A DNA stretch of 36,337 nt, from positions 1 to 36,337 of the forward strand of contig CAIXFN010000084.1 in the NCBI GenBank assembly GCA_903918755.1. Direction: 5' to 3'. This document shows, one piece after another, positions 23,301 through 31,302 of this stretch. This DNA is from an uncultured Pedosphaera sp. (lineage in GTDB: Bacteria > Verrucomicrobiota > Verrucomicrobiia > Limisphaerales > Pedosphaeraceae). The position numbers and the translations under genes are program-made. How positions within the stretch are numbered: position 1 is the stretch's first letter; every line of letters starts with the position of its first letter. The notes under the pieces were generated by a model that was given only the letters and a program-made list of their open reading frames with translations, was not told where the DNA came from and searched no databases.

Positions 23301-23447
23301 AAGCGGCGCCATTCCAGCAAAATCAGTGAATCAGTGGCCCACTTTCAGCAGGACGCCCCCACCTGCCCCAACTGCGGCCATGTCGCGGTTCGCAACGGGG
23401 CATGCTACAAGTGCCTGAACTGTGGGGAAAGTCTCGGTTGCAGTTAA
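20325..23447 (+). CDS. nrdJ: Class II (adenosylcobalamin-dependent) ribonucleotide reductase
   Basis: A 1040-aa oxygen-independent ribonucleotide reductase that makes deoxynucleotides using an AdoCbl-derived radical. The active site shows NPCSE (410-414), giving Cys412 as thiyl radical and Glu414. Redox cysteines Cys206 (GSACFIQS) and Cys423 (TACNLASLN) flank it. SGGKTRRAAKMNTLRDWHGDI (274-294) and PTGTIAFLMDCDTTGVEPD are further class II landmarks. The C-terminus carries a Gly/His/Asn linker and a zinc-ribbon with Cys1014, Cys1017, Cys1030 and Cys1033 for thioredoxin re-reduction. Length and architecture match the long NrdJ type. It is monocistronic, preceded by an NrdR box and followed by a strong terminator. 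Confidence 0.97.
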   Translation: MIDTRKPALSSSRAKAPRRATPVSSAERGSRKAPLATKKSLPVPRIFSDAKVKPFDQLEWEKRTAEITDDGGKVIFKQENVEVPKSWSILATKVVVSKYFYGEQHTSERETSVRQLIHRICRTITDWGIKDGYFSVADGEIFFDELTWLCVNQYGAFNSPVWFNVGLYHQYGIGKNSSKGNWFYNRQTGQAERAATQYEYPQGSACFIQSVEDNMEDIMRLAYSEAMLFKYGSGTGTDLSPIRSSREKLSGGGRPSGPLSFLRVYDQVANVVKSGGKTRRAAKMNTLRDWHGDIEEFIDAKQKEERKAWALIEQGYDGSYNGPAYGSVMYQNENLSVRVSDEFMTAAGNGAEWWTRSVTSGKPLEKKNASELLNKIAEGTWVCGDPGLQYDGAIQKWHTCKGTEPIHSTNPCSEYVFLNNTACNLASLNLMKFKRTDSVFDVERYKAAVRIFITAQEIIVDNASYPTKDIAENSHIYRTLGLGYANLGSLIMSYGLAYDSDEGRALAGALTAIMTGQAYEQSAETASIMGAFKGYRDARCAHVSKPVAPDNVESMLKVIKLHREAVENIQPSREFHYLKEEARRAWDLALERGQQHGYRNAQVTVLAPTGTIAFLMDCDTTGVEPDIALVKYKLLAGGGTLKIVNRTVPEALHRLGYSVAAAEKIVAHIAQYDTIEDVEDHGKTVPSGLKHEHLSVFDCAFKAYQGKRSIGYMAHLQMMGAAQPFISGAISKTVNLPQDCTVTDIRDAYVQAWKMGLKCVAIYRDGSKRSQPLNTKKTNEGGDKSEGASNPRLKELETEVAQLRQQAVQPLRRRLPDTRAAVTHKFDIAGHEGYLTVGLFENGQPGELFVTMAKEGSTIGGLMDSIGTLTSMALQYGVPLEALVKKFAHQRFEPSGFTKNPEVRNASSITDYVFRWMAFQFIPGYRENNGLNRAQGELAIPGLLAEVKKAVNRPVPELALAEENDPLEANPAPVETGNGHGHGNGNGHKTAAKRRHSSKISESVAHFQQDAPTCPNCGHVAVRNGACYKCLNCGESLGCS

Positions 23448-23470
23448 GTCTCCCCGCTCGTTGGTGAAAC

Positions 23471-23502
23471 GGCAGGCTCTCTTCGGGGGGCCTGCCTTTT
23501 TT
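23471..23502 (+). terminator. Intrinsic terminator of nrdJ
   Basis: GGCAGGC and GCCTGCC form a 7-bp stem around a TCTCTTCGGGG-type loop, followed directly by six T. It ends inside the stop codon of the convergent permease gene (TAA, complement of 23501-23503), so both genes end within 55 bp of each other. Confidence 0.88.
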
Positions 23503-25165
23503 ATCGCCGGTTGCGTTCCGCCGCCGACGGATCGGGCCGGCGCCCAAACCACCGGGCGAGGAATCCCGCGGGCGGCGCATAGCGCTGCAGAGCCATCTCC
23601 CGAAAACGGGCGTGCAAGCGCCGGTTGCTGCGGATGCCAAAGCCAAGATCACACAAGAGTCCCCAGCTCACCCAGATGCCGACCAGCAGATTTTGACTTG
23701 GATCAAAGTTGGACCCGGTGGTCATCACGACCAGGGACATAACTACCAGGGTAACGATATGCCCCAGCCAGGGCAAAACCATGATGACCAGCACGGCGCT
23801 GCCGGTGCTCCGATTGGGGGCGCGCGAGCTGAGGGCGAACCACATCGCCACCCCGGGCAGGGCAATCACATCTGCCACCAGCATGAACATGCCGGCCAGC
23901 CAGAGCACCAGGCTGTCGCTATCATGATTGTGGTGCTGCACAGCCAGCAGCAGCAGCACTTCCAGTCCCAGAGTGAGCAGCACTGGTCCGAGGAACTGCC
24001 GCCGGAGCGCCAACCATTGCCCATGCAAAATGTCCCTCACGGTCAGCGGGGTGGACAACAACAACTCCAGCGCCCCCGACTGGCGGTCCTCGCCCAGCCG
24101 AAGTCCCGCCTCAGCCGCCAACCAACATTTCAATAGCGTGTTGAGGATCAGCCCAGTGAGGACGTACATGCCTTCGTTCGCCCACTCATCCCGCCACTCC
24201 CGCCAGCCACACCACCACGCGGCTCCCATGGCCGCGAAGACCGCCCACACGTGAAAGGGCTTCAGTCGCGCCCGGGCCGTGAGCCAATAAAATGCGTTCA
24301 CGTCCAGCAGCCGGCGGCGGAAGGTGGCGCGTTCCCGTTCCGGACCAAAGCTCCAAAAACGCCAGAATCCTTTCCAGATACCCCGCTGTGCCGCGGCCGG
24401 GCGGTCCTGCCACGACCGAGGCACCCACCAGCAGGCAATCGCCAAAGCCACCCAGGTCAACCCATGCACCACCATCTGCGAATGCCAAAAGAGGGGTGCC
24501 ATTCGGCGAAATCCCGCGTCCGAAGCCAGCACCAGACCGGTGAAGGGTGAGGGCAGAAAAAAATGTTTCCCCCAGGCATGGCCCGGAGCTTCCGTCAGCC
24601 AAAGTCCCACCAGGGGAAATACGGCGCCGAATAACAGCACCAGGATCGCCGCACCCGCCCTCGCCTTCCGCGGCCAGCGACTCCCGGCGGAAACGATCAT
24701 GCCCATCGCCAGGGAAAAAGTGAAAGTATTGAGCAGGACCAGCACCACCCGCCCGAGTTCGTCCCGGGTTATCCCGCCCATCAGTAGAGGCACCGCGAGC
24801 ACTGGAAAAATGGCCAGCAACCCATAAAATGCCGTCAACGATGTGGCGAACAACTTTCCGAGGACGACATCGTACCCCCGCAAGTCGGTGAGGAACAACA
24901 ACCCCAGCGTTCCTTCGCGCTTCTCTTCGCTCAGACAATCGGCGGTCACGCGGATTCCCGCCGAAACACAATGAAGCATGGCCAACCAGGCCAGGCCAAA
25001 AAAGATTTCTACGCTTAACGCTTCCGCCGATCGCCCCCAATCTGCCAACCGGATAAAAACGCCCACCGCGATTGCCGCCAGCACGGCAAGGGTCCGCCCC
25101 CAGTAGGTCCCGCGCCGACGCGCCGCGACCCGCAATTCGCGCTCAACTATGGGTAAAAATGTCAT
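23501..25165 (-). CDS. ABC-2 type permease, internally duplicated (permease 4 of operon)
   Basis: A 554-aa polytopic protein with about 12 membrane segments. The ABC-2 coupling-helix motif occurs twice: LSEEKREGTLGLLFLTDLRG and following residues at 78-104, and LGEDRQSGALELLLSTPL at 357-374. Each half therefore looks like a six-helix ABC-2 permease, and the gene is a fused pair. The DLRGYDVVLGK version of the first motif matches the most upstream permease (28551-30200) more than the two middle ones. It is last in the operon, 55 nt after the previous permease start region. The substrate is unknown; an exporter role is inferred from the family. Confidence 0.85.
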   Translation of the reverse strand: MTFLPIVERELRVAARRRGTYWGRTLAVLAAIAVGVFIRLADWGRSAEALSVEIFFGLAWLAMLHCVSAGIRVTADCLSEEKREGTLGLLFLTDLRGYDVVLGKLFATSLTAFYGLLAIFPVLAVPLLMGGITRDELGRVVLVLLNTFTFSLAMGMIVSAGSRWPRKARAGAAILVLLFGAVFPLVGLWLTEAPGHAWGKHFFLPSPFTGLVLASDAGFRRMAPLFWHSQMVVHGLTWVALAIACWWVPRSWQDRPAAAQRGIWKGFWRFWSFGPERERATFRRRLLDVNAFYWLTARARLKPFHVWAVFAAMGAAWWCGWREWRDEWANEGMYVLTGLILNTLLKCWLAAEAGLRLGEDRQSGALELLLSTPLTVRDILHGQWLALRRQFLGPVLLTLGLEVLLLLAVQHHNHDSDSLVLWLAGMFMLVADVIALPGVAMWFALSSRAPNRSTGSAVLVIMVLPWLGHIVTLVVMSLVVMTTGSNFDPSQNLLVGIWVSWGLLCDLGFGIRSNRRLHARFREMALQRYAPPAGFLARWFGRRPDPSAAERNRR

Positions 25166-25220
25166 GCCGGTGGCCGGGTGATCCTCCGCCTTGGTTTGCG
25201 GGATGTCAAATTCTCCCTGC

Positions 25221-26840
25221 TCACGCTACTCCCCTTTCCATCGGGAAATGACGCGTCCGCAAATCACGGAGCAAGCGCTGCCAAAACCAGAGAGCCAACA
25301 ATAACTGCAGCAACCATCCCAGGTGCCCGGCCAGGACCGTGCCAAAGTATCTAAAATTATCCGTTACTGGCCAATATTGAAGTATTCCAGGCCACCAATC
25401 CCCAACCATTTGACCGAACTCCGGGATCGCCGCCCCCACCAACAAGGTCAAAAGCCAGGCCGCAAGGAAATGGCGCGAGCGCAGGGAAAAATACAATCCA
25501 ACCACCGGCAGGGTCACAAAACTCAGCAGCACGGAGGTCAAATGGCTGAAGATACCCGGCAGATGATACACCGCTGCCATCCAACTCCAAACGATCGACA
25601 GCAGTACCAGCGCAGGCAGGAATTGCGACCAAACCTCCTTAAGTCGCCCTCGAATGATCTCCCGTTCGTCGAGCGGCGTCACGAGCAGAAGTTCCATTAG
25701 GCCCGACTCGCGTTCCCGCCGGAAGCTCCCCGCGGCGCTGGCCGCAAGATTTCCCAGCAGCAGCACCAAGAGCCAGCGCCCGCACCAGTCGAAAGCCAAT
25801 GGCGGCCAATCCGCCGCCAGGAGAAACAAAGTGATCGTGAGCACCGCCGCCAGCCACGCCCAGGTGACCAGGCGACCGGACCAGGTCCGCCGTTCCAACC
25901 AGCCGACGGGATTACGCTCCAAGGCGCGAAGTTGCCACCGGCGCAAAAAATCGCGGCCCAATACCGGGGTACTCAGCGCTGCCTCGCCCTGTTGCCACCA
26001 GGCGGGCAAGGAGGCTTCCCGCCAACCCCGACGAATCAGCGTCGCCGCCAGCAAGATGGCGAGCCAGAGCACCAAGGCGGAAAATAGTGCCATGATCGCG
26101 ATCACCGCCAACAAGTTGCCCTGCTCGGCAGGCCGGATCAAAGCCAGGATGGAAGGCCAGGAGTGGTTCACCCCGGTGGCCCCAAAGAAGCCCTGTGCCA
26201 TCATCCGCTCGTAATCCCAGGGATTGATTGTGGACTGCCGGAAAAAGGCCCCGAACCGGGCGAGGAAGAACACCAGCACCACCCCCAGGCAATACATAAA
26301 TGCCCCCACCCCCAGCAAACTGGCGAGGCAACCAAAGAGCATCGAGCGCACCCAAGCCTTGCCCAGGGCGGACCCCAACAAACCCGCCGCCAGGGCCCAG
26401 CACACGCAACTGAAATTGATCATCGTGGACCAGGCCGCCTCCCGCCAGGACACTCCGCCCACCAGCGAGGGCAGGGTCAGCACCGGCAATACTGCCAACC
26501 AGAGCATCAGCGCCCGCAACCCGTGCACCAATCCCTTGGCCAGCACAATTTCCCGGGCGCGCAAGGGAGTGAGAAACAACAATCCCAGCGTCCCCTCCCG
26601 CTTTTCCCGGCTGAGGCAATCAGCGCTCATCAAGGGCACCAAAATCCAGATGGAGCAAAACATCGCCACGTGCAAATGACTGAAAAGGTCGCCGCCGGAA
26701 CTTCGTCCCAGTCCGTGCCGGGCCCAAAATTCCTCCGCCGCCACCAACAAGACCACCACACCGGCCACCCGGAAAGCATAGGTCCCGGGTTGACGGGCCT
26801 GCGACCGCAATTCCCTGCCAATGATGGGTAAGAGTGTCAT
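25221..26840 (-). CDS. ABC-2 type permease, internally duplicated (permease 3 of operon)
   Basis: A 539-aa membrane protein with two coupling motifs, LSREKREGTLGLLFLTPLRA at 76-95 and SFRRERESGLMELLLVTPL in the second half, each followed by REI-type helices. It is closest to its upstream neighbour: same length, same PLxARxIVLAK and HGLR sequence after the first motif. The start at 26840 (MTLLPIIGREL) aligns with the starts of the other three permeases and lies 8 nt after the neighbour's stop; a longer reading frame begins inside that neighbour. Probable product of tandem duplication. Confidence 0.85.
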   Translation of the reverse strand: MTLLPIIGRELRSQARQPGTYAFRVAGVVVLLVAAEEFWARHGLGRSSGGDLFSHLHVAMFCSIWILVPLMSADCLSREKREGTLGLLFLTPLRAREIVLAKGLVHGLRALMLWLAVLPVLTLPSLVGGVSWREAAWSTMINFSCVCWALAAGLLGSALGKAWVRSMLFGCLASLLGVGAFMYCLGVVLVFFLARFGAFFRQSTINPWDYERMMAQGFFGATGVNHSWPSILALIRPAEQGNLLAVIAIMALFSALVLWLAILLAATLIRRGWREASLPAWWQQGEAALSTPVLGRDFLRRWQLRALERNPVGWLERRTWSGRLVTWAWLAAVLTITLFLLAADWPPLAFDWCGRWLLVLLLGNLAASAAGSFRRERESGLMELLLVTPLDEREIIRGRLKEVWSQFLPALVLLSIVWSWMAAVYHLPGIFSHLTSVLLSFVTLPVVGLYFSLRSRHFLAAWLLTLLVGAAIPEFGQMVGDWWPGILQYWPVTDNFRYFGTVLAGHLGWLLQLLLALWFWQRLLRDLRTRHFPMERGVA

Positions 26841-26848
26841 CCCTGTCC

Positions 26849-28468
26849 CTAATTCGCCACCCGACCAAAAATGAATTTGCGCGACACCAGGGCGCGGAGG
26901 AGACCCCGCCAAAAAAGCCAGGCCATCGCCAGTTGGATTCCGAGAGTGAGAACGGCCAGCAAAGATGAGCCGTCCACCTGCCAGCCACCGGTTGCGAGGG
27001 AGAGCGATACCAGCCCGAATGCCGAGTCGACAAACCGGAGACCGAGTGGCGCAGCGGCGCCCACCACCAGGGTGATCGGAAAAGTGGCCAAAAAGTTGTT
27101 CCACCGCAGGGAAAAGTAGAGCCCGATCAACGGGAAAGTGAAAAAATTCACCGCAAATAACAGGAGGTTGCCAAATCCAGCCAGCGGTTCGTGGGTCAGG
27201 TCAACCCAAACCCGGATTGCGGCAAGCAGGGCAAGTGCGGGAATGAAATGCGCCCAAATCCCGCAGAGCCGGCCCCGGATGATCTGGGCCTCGGTCAGCG
27301 GCGAAACCAGGAGCAACTCCATGACGCCATTTTCGCGTTCGCGCTGGAAACTTCCCGCCGCGCTGGCCGCCAGGCTGCCGAGGAGAATTATGGCCAGCCA
27401 GTGCTGACCTTCTCGGTAGTCTTCGGCATTGTCCGCGGTACCGACGGTGAAGGCGGACATCACCACCGCCACGGCCAGCACCCCCCAGGCCACCAACCGT
27501 CCGGACCAACTTCGCCACTCCAGCCAGCCAATCGGATTCCGGGACAAGCGAGCTTCCTGGCGAGTCCTCAGCCAACGGGCGCCGAAAATCGGAGCGCACC
27601 AAACCCGCGCCCAACGCATTCGCCAGGCGGCGGGTGGTGCGTCCTGCCAACCGCGCCGGACGAGCGCCGCGGCGAGTAAAATTCCCGCCCCCAAAACCAG
27701 GACAGAAACCGCCGCCACGCCTCCCCCCAGCCGGAATAATGACGCCTGACCCGCGGGACGGATCATCCTTAGAATATTGGGCCAGGTCCGCTCAAAATCG
27801 GTGGCGCCGAAAAAACCGATTTCCATGATGAAGTCGATTCGGTGGTACTCGACATTCTGCATACCACGGCCGAAAACCCCATATCTGGCAAGCAATCCGG
27901 CCAACGCATATCCAAATACGTAGACGAAGCTAAACGCACAGGTAAGGCTCAGGACCAGCGCCAGCAAGAGCGCCCGCCCCCATACTTTCGCCAATGCGGA
28001 AGCCGCCAAGCCCATGGCCAAAGCGCACGAGAAAGCGCTGAAATTGAAAAGGACCGCAAAACACCCCTCCTGCCAGGAAACGCCACCGATAAGGAATGGC
28101 AGCATCACCATGGGCACCAGAGCCAGCCAGAGTGTCAGCCCCCGCAAACCGTGCACCAGCAGTTTGGCCAGGACGATGTCCCGCGCCTTTAGCGGCGTCA
28201 GAAAAAGCAGGCCCAAGGTGCCTTCGCGTCGCTCCTCGCTCAGACAATCCGCGCTCAATAACGGCACTAAGATCCAAATGGCACAAAAAAGTGCCACATT
28301 TACCTGACTGAACAATTGGCCGCCTGCGCCGGAGCCCAAGACCGCCCCCCGCCGTAATTCGACCGCCGCTGCCAGCAAAATAATCACACCCAACACCCGA
28401 ATCAGATATGTTCCCCGCCGACCGGCAAGCACTCGCAGTTCCCGCGCAATGAGTGGCGTCACGTTCAT
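26849..28468 (-). CDS. ABC-2 type permease, internally duplicated (permease 2 of operon)
   Basis: A 539-aa membrane protein, paralogue of 25221-26840. Coupling motifs are LSEERREGTLGLLFLTPLKA (76-95) and SFQRERENGVMELLLVSPL (373-391) followed by TEAQIIRGR. About 12 membrane segments alternate with short charged loops, and a long loop links the halves near 290-315. It opens with MNVTPLIARELRVLAGRRGTY, a variant of the start block common to all four permeases. The gap to the next upstream permease is 82 bp. Confidence 0.85.
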   Translation of the reverse strand: MNVTPLIARELRVLAGRRGTYLIRVLGVIILLAAAVELRRGAVLGSGAGGQLFSQVNVALFCAIWILVPLLSADCLSEERREGTLGLLFLTPLKARDIVLAKLLVHGLRGLTLWLALVPMVMLPFLIGGVSWQEGCFAVLFNFSAFSCALAMGLAASALAKVWGRALLLALVLSLTCAFSFVYVFGYALAGLLARYGVFGRGMQNVEYHRIDFIMEIGFFGATDFERTWPNILRMIRPAGQASLFRLGGGVAAVSVLVLGAGILLAAALVRRGWQDAPPAAWRMRWARVWCAPIFGARWLRTRQEARLSRNPIGWLEWRSWSGRLVAWGVLAVAVVMSAFTVGTADNAEDYREGQHWLAIILLGSLAASAAGSFQRERENGVMELLLVSPLTEAQIIRGRLCGIWAHFIPALALLAAIRVWVDLTHEPLAGFGNLLLFAVNFFTFPLIGLYFSLRWNNFLATFPITLVVGAAAPLGLRFVDSAFGLVSLSLATGGWQVDGSSLLAVLTLGIQLAMAWLFWRGLLRALVSRKFIFGRVAN

Positions 28469-28550
28469 CCCAACCCCTTTCGCCCGGTATGACGCAACGA
28501 CCTCCTGATTTGATACCGCGCAACGATTTGAGCCGCGTTAACCATCGATT

Positions 28551-30200
28551 TCATCGCGGCATCCCTGACGGTAATTTGGCTGGGGCTCTCCCCCAGCGAC
28601 GAACCGGCCGTTTGATTCCAGCCGCCAGTTCGTGAAAATCCCGCTGCAAGCGCCGTCGAGCCCATAGTCCCAGTCCAAGGGACCAAACGATACTCAAAAG
28701 TGCCCAACCGCAGATTCCTGGTTGGAACTGCGCCCACCAGGACCGGCCATCGAGGAAACCGCAAAAACCCGCCAACAAAAAGGCGCCCCATGATGGCAAA
28801 TGCATCAAGGCCAGCGTTGCCAATACCGCCCGATGGTGCCGGTAGTGCATTGCCAGCCACATTCCCAGCCAGCTAAACGCAAAGAAGTCCGCCACCAACA
28901 TGAATACATTCCCTCCTAAAATGAATACCGTTTCATTGTTATCGGACATCTTCATGGGATTGAGTCCGTAACGGAGCCAGATGATCGCGCCGTAGAGGAG
29001 GATCAATCCGGCGAAGGGCATCCCGAATTGCGCCCGCAGCGCGCGCACTTGGCCGTGCAGAATTTGGTTGGCGCGCAGCGGAGTGGCCAACAGCAACTCC
29101 AAAGCACCGGATTCTCGGTCCTCGCTCAACCGGCGGGTGCTTTCCAAGGTCAGCAGTCCCTTGGCCAGCAATTGGAGGGCGAAAGTACAGAAAATCAGCA
29201 TGGAGAAACCGTCCATGGGGGTGACTCTGGGGCTCCGCAAGGCGGCCCAAAAGCAGGCCACCCAAAGCGGCATTCCGGCGGCGAACAATGCCGCCGCTGC
29301 CCATCGCGCCAAATGGTCGCGACGGGCCAGCCATTCAAATGGATTGCGGGCCAGAAAACGGACTCTTTGCCGAATGCGCCCCGCTGCCGAACCGAAGCGC
29401 CAGCGTCGCCAAATTGTAGTCTCTGGCGCGCTGCCCCGTTCCTGCCAGGCATGGGGCAACACCAAGCTGCCAAAGAGGAGACCGGCCAGACCCAATCCGA
29501 CCAGGGTTCCCAGGGAGCCCCAAAAGCCAAGGTAGGCAGAAGGATATGCGCCGTCCGAGGAAAGCTGATCCGCAAATCCGGCACTGGCCCAAAAAAAGAG
29601 GACCGGATTCGGACGACGCCCCGCGAGGCTGAGCAGGTTACCCAGGGCCGGCAACACGGCAGTAAAGAAGAGCAGCACCCCGGCGGTCGCGGCCATTGCT
29701 TTGCGCGCCTCGCGGCTGACCGCGGACATCGCGACGCCAGTCGCGAGCGAAAAGAACAGCGCGGCCAGCAAAACCAGAACCATTCGCCAAAATTCGCCGG
29801 ACGTCACCCCGCCGATCAGCAAGGGCAACGCCAGCACTGGGAGCATGGCCAAAAGGGCATAGCCGGATTGCAGGGATGTGGCCGCCAATTTGCCCAGCAT
29901 CACATCGTAACCGTGCAAGTCGGTGAGGAACAAAAGCCCCAAAGTTCCTTCACGCTTCTCCGTGCTGAGGCTGTCCGCGGTCAGGAACACGCCCGCGACG
30001 AGGCATAAACCGAGGGCGATGCCGGAGAGCATTTCAAATTGTTCCCGGGCCGCGGCGGCGGGGGCTTGGTGGCGGGCTCCGAACGAAGCCAGCAACCATA
30101 GGGAACAGAAACTCAAACCGGTCAGGAAACGCAGGCGATAGGTTATCGGCTGGCGGGCAGAAACTCCCATTTCCCTGCCTACGATGGGCAAAAACGTCAT
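28551..30200 (-). CDS. ABC-2 type permease, internally duplicated (permease 1 of operon)
   Basis: A 549-aa membrane protein with two coupling motifs, LSTEKREGTLGLLFLTDLHG (78-97) and LSEDRESGALELLLATPL (358-375). The DLHGYDVMLGK continuation and the LSEDR opening of the second motif pair it with the last permease of the operon, whereas the two middle permeases form another pair. It is the first permease after the ATPase gene, with a 135-bp gap that contains a small AACCC-GCAA-GGGTT hairpin at 30256-30269. It presumably uses the ATPase encoded upstream. Confidence 0.85.
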   Translation of the reverse strand: MTFLPIVGREMGVSARQPITYRLRFLTGLSFCSLWLLASFGARHQAPAAAAREQFEMLSGIALGLCLVAGVFLTADSLSTEKREGTLGLLFLTDLHGYDVMLGKLAATSLQSGYALLAMLPVLALPLLIGGVTSGEFWRMVLVLLAALFFSLATGVAMSAVSREARKAMAATAGVLLFFTAVLPALGNLLSLAGRRPNPVLFFWASAGFADQLSSDGAYPSAYLGFWGSLGTLVGLGLAGLLFGSLVLPHAWQERGSAPETTIWRRWRFGSAAGRIRQRVRFLARNPFEWLARRDHLARWAAAALFAAGMPLWVACFWAALRSPRVTPMDGFSMLIFCTFALQLLAKGLLTLESTRRLSEDRESGALELLLATPLRANQILHGQVRALRAQFGMPFAGLILLYGAIIWLRYGLNPMKMSDNNETVFILGGNVFMLVADFFAFSWLGMWLAMHYRHHRAVLATLALMHLPSWGAFLLAGFCGFLDGRSWWAQFQPGICGWALLSIVWSLGLGLWARRRLQRDFHELAAGIKRPVRRWGRAPAKLPSGMPR

Positions 30201-30335
30201 AGAGCAATTTCTGAGCAGAACACCGAGCGGCGTAATCGCGCGCTTTCCACCGCTGAACCCGCAAGGGTTTTTATAGCCACTTCAGCCGGAACGGGCGCCA
30301 AGAAGCCTTACGTGCGCAATTCCCGAAGCCCCGGT

Positions 30336-31298
30336 TTACTGCGTCTCTCCGCGCGTGACGCGCAAAAATACCTCTTCGAGTCCCAACTCGTCCTCCTGCA
30401 ATTCCAGCAACTTCAAGCCCGCCCGGACGATGACTTCCGCCACGCAGCTGTGGTCGATATCATGACTCGCCATGGTGACCTTGAGCCGGCCTTCGACCAC
30501 CTCAACCCCGGTCACTTCGGGCCGTTCCCGCAACAACTCGATCGCCCGTTCCGTTTCGGTTGCCACGCGCACCCAAATCACGAGCCCGGTGGACATCTGA
30601 TCGCGAACACCCTGCACGGGGCCGCTGTAAATCAAACGGCCTTTTTCAATGATGGCCACCCGGTTGCACAAGGTCTGCAACTCGCTCAAAATGTGGGAGG
30701 AAATGATGATGGTCTTGCCGAGCCGCTGCAATTCCTGGAGAATGGCCATCATTTCAATTCGCGCCCGGGGATCCAGACCGCTGGCGGGCTCGTCCAGGAG
30801 CAGCACTTGCGGGTCATGAATCAGCACGCGGGCCAGGCCCAATCGCTGCTGCATGCCGCGGCTCAGCGCCCCAATCAAGGCGCCCTTTTTCTCCGTCAAT
30901 CCCACCAACTCCAGCACGTCATTGACCGTCTTTTCCCGCTGCGCGGTGGGGATCTTGTAACAGGCGCCAAAAAAATCCAGGTACTCCGTCACCTCCATGT
31001 CCTTGTAAACGCCGAAAAAGTCCGGCATATAGCCGATCACATGGCGGACGGCATTCGCGTCCCGGACCACGTCGTGACCCAGCACTTTGGCCGTCCCGGC
31101 CGAGGGCGCGAGAAACGTGGCCAGGATTCGCAGGGTGGTCGTCTTGCCCGCGCCATTGGAACCGATGAAGCCAAACAAATCCCCGCGGTTGACCGTGAGG
31201 TCCAGCGCGCTCAAGGCCGTCATGGCGCCATAGGTGCGGGTGAGGCCAATGGTCTGGACGGCGGGAATTGGGGGCGGGGGTGCCGATTCTGGATTCAT
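30336..31298 (-). CDS. ABC transporter ATPase
   Basis: A 320-aa ABC ATPase of the CcmA/GldA-like type that energises ABC-2 permeases. Walker A is GSNGAGKTT (46-54), the signature LSRGMQQRLG (145-154) and Walker B VLLLDEP (165-171), followed by ASGLDP (D-loop) and the switch His in ISSH. The Q-loop position reads GYMPDFFGVY, with Asp where Gln is usual, a variation seen in this branch. A short Pro-rich N-terminus precedes the domain. It starts 4 nt after the stop of the upstream 718-aa gene and is the only ATPase for four permeases in the operon. Confidence 0.93.
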   Translation of the reverse strand: MNPESAPPPPIPAVQTIGLTRTYGAMTALSALDLTVNRGDLFGFIGSNGAGKTTTLRILATFLAPSAGTAKVLGHDVVRDANAVRHVIGYMPDFFGVYKDMEVTEYLDFFGACYKIPTAQREKTVNDVLELVGLTEKKGALIGALSRGMQQRLGLARVLIHDPQVLLLDEPASGLDPRARIEMMAILQELQRLGKTIIISSHILSELQTLCNRVAIIEKGRLIYSGPVQGVRDQMSTGLVIWVRVATETERAIELLRERPEVTGVEVVEGRLKVTMASHDIDHSCVAEVIVRAGLKLLELQEDELGLEEVFLRVTRGETQ

Positions 31299-31302
31299 AG
31301 TC

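Noticed and set aside
20586-23312. Two long minus-strand ORFs opposite nrdJ (319 and 578 codons)
   Set aside because: They are shadow frames of a well-conserved ribonucleotide reductase and show no domain of their own.
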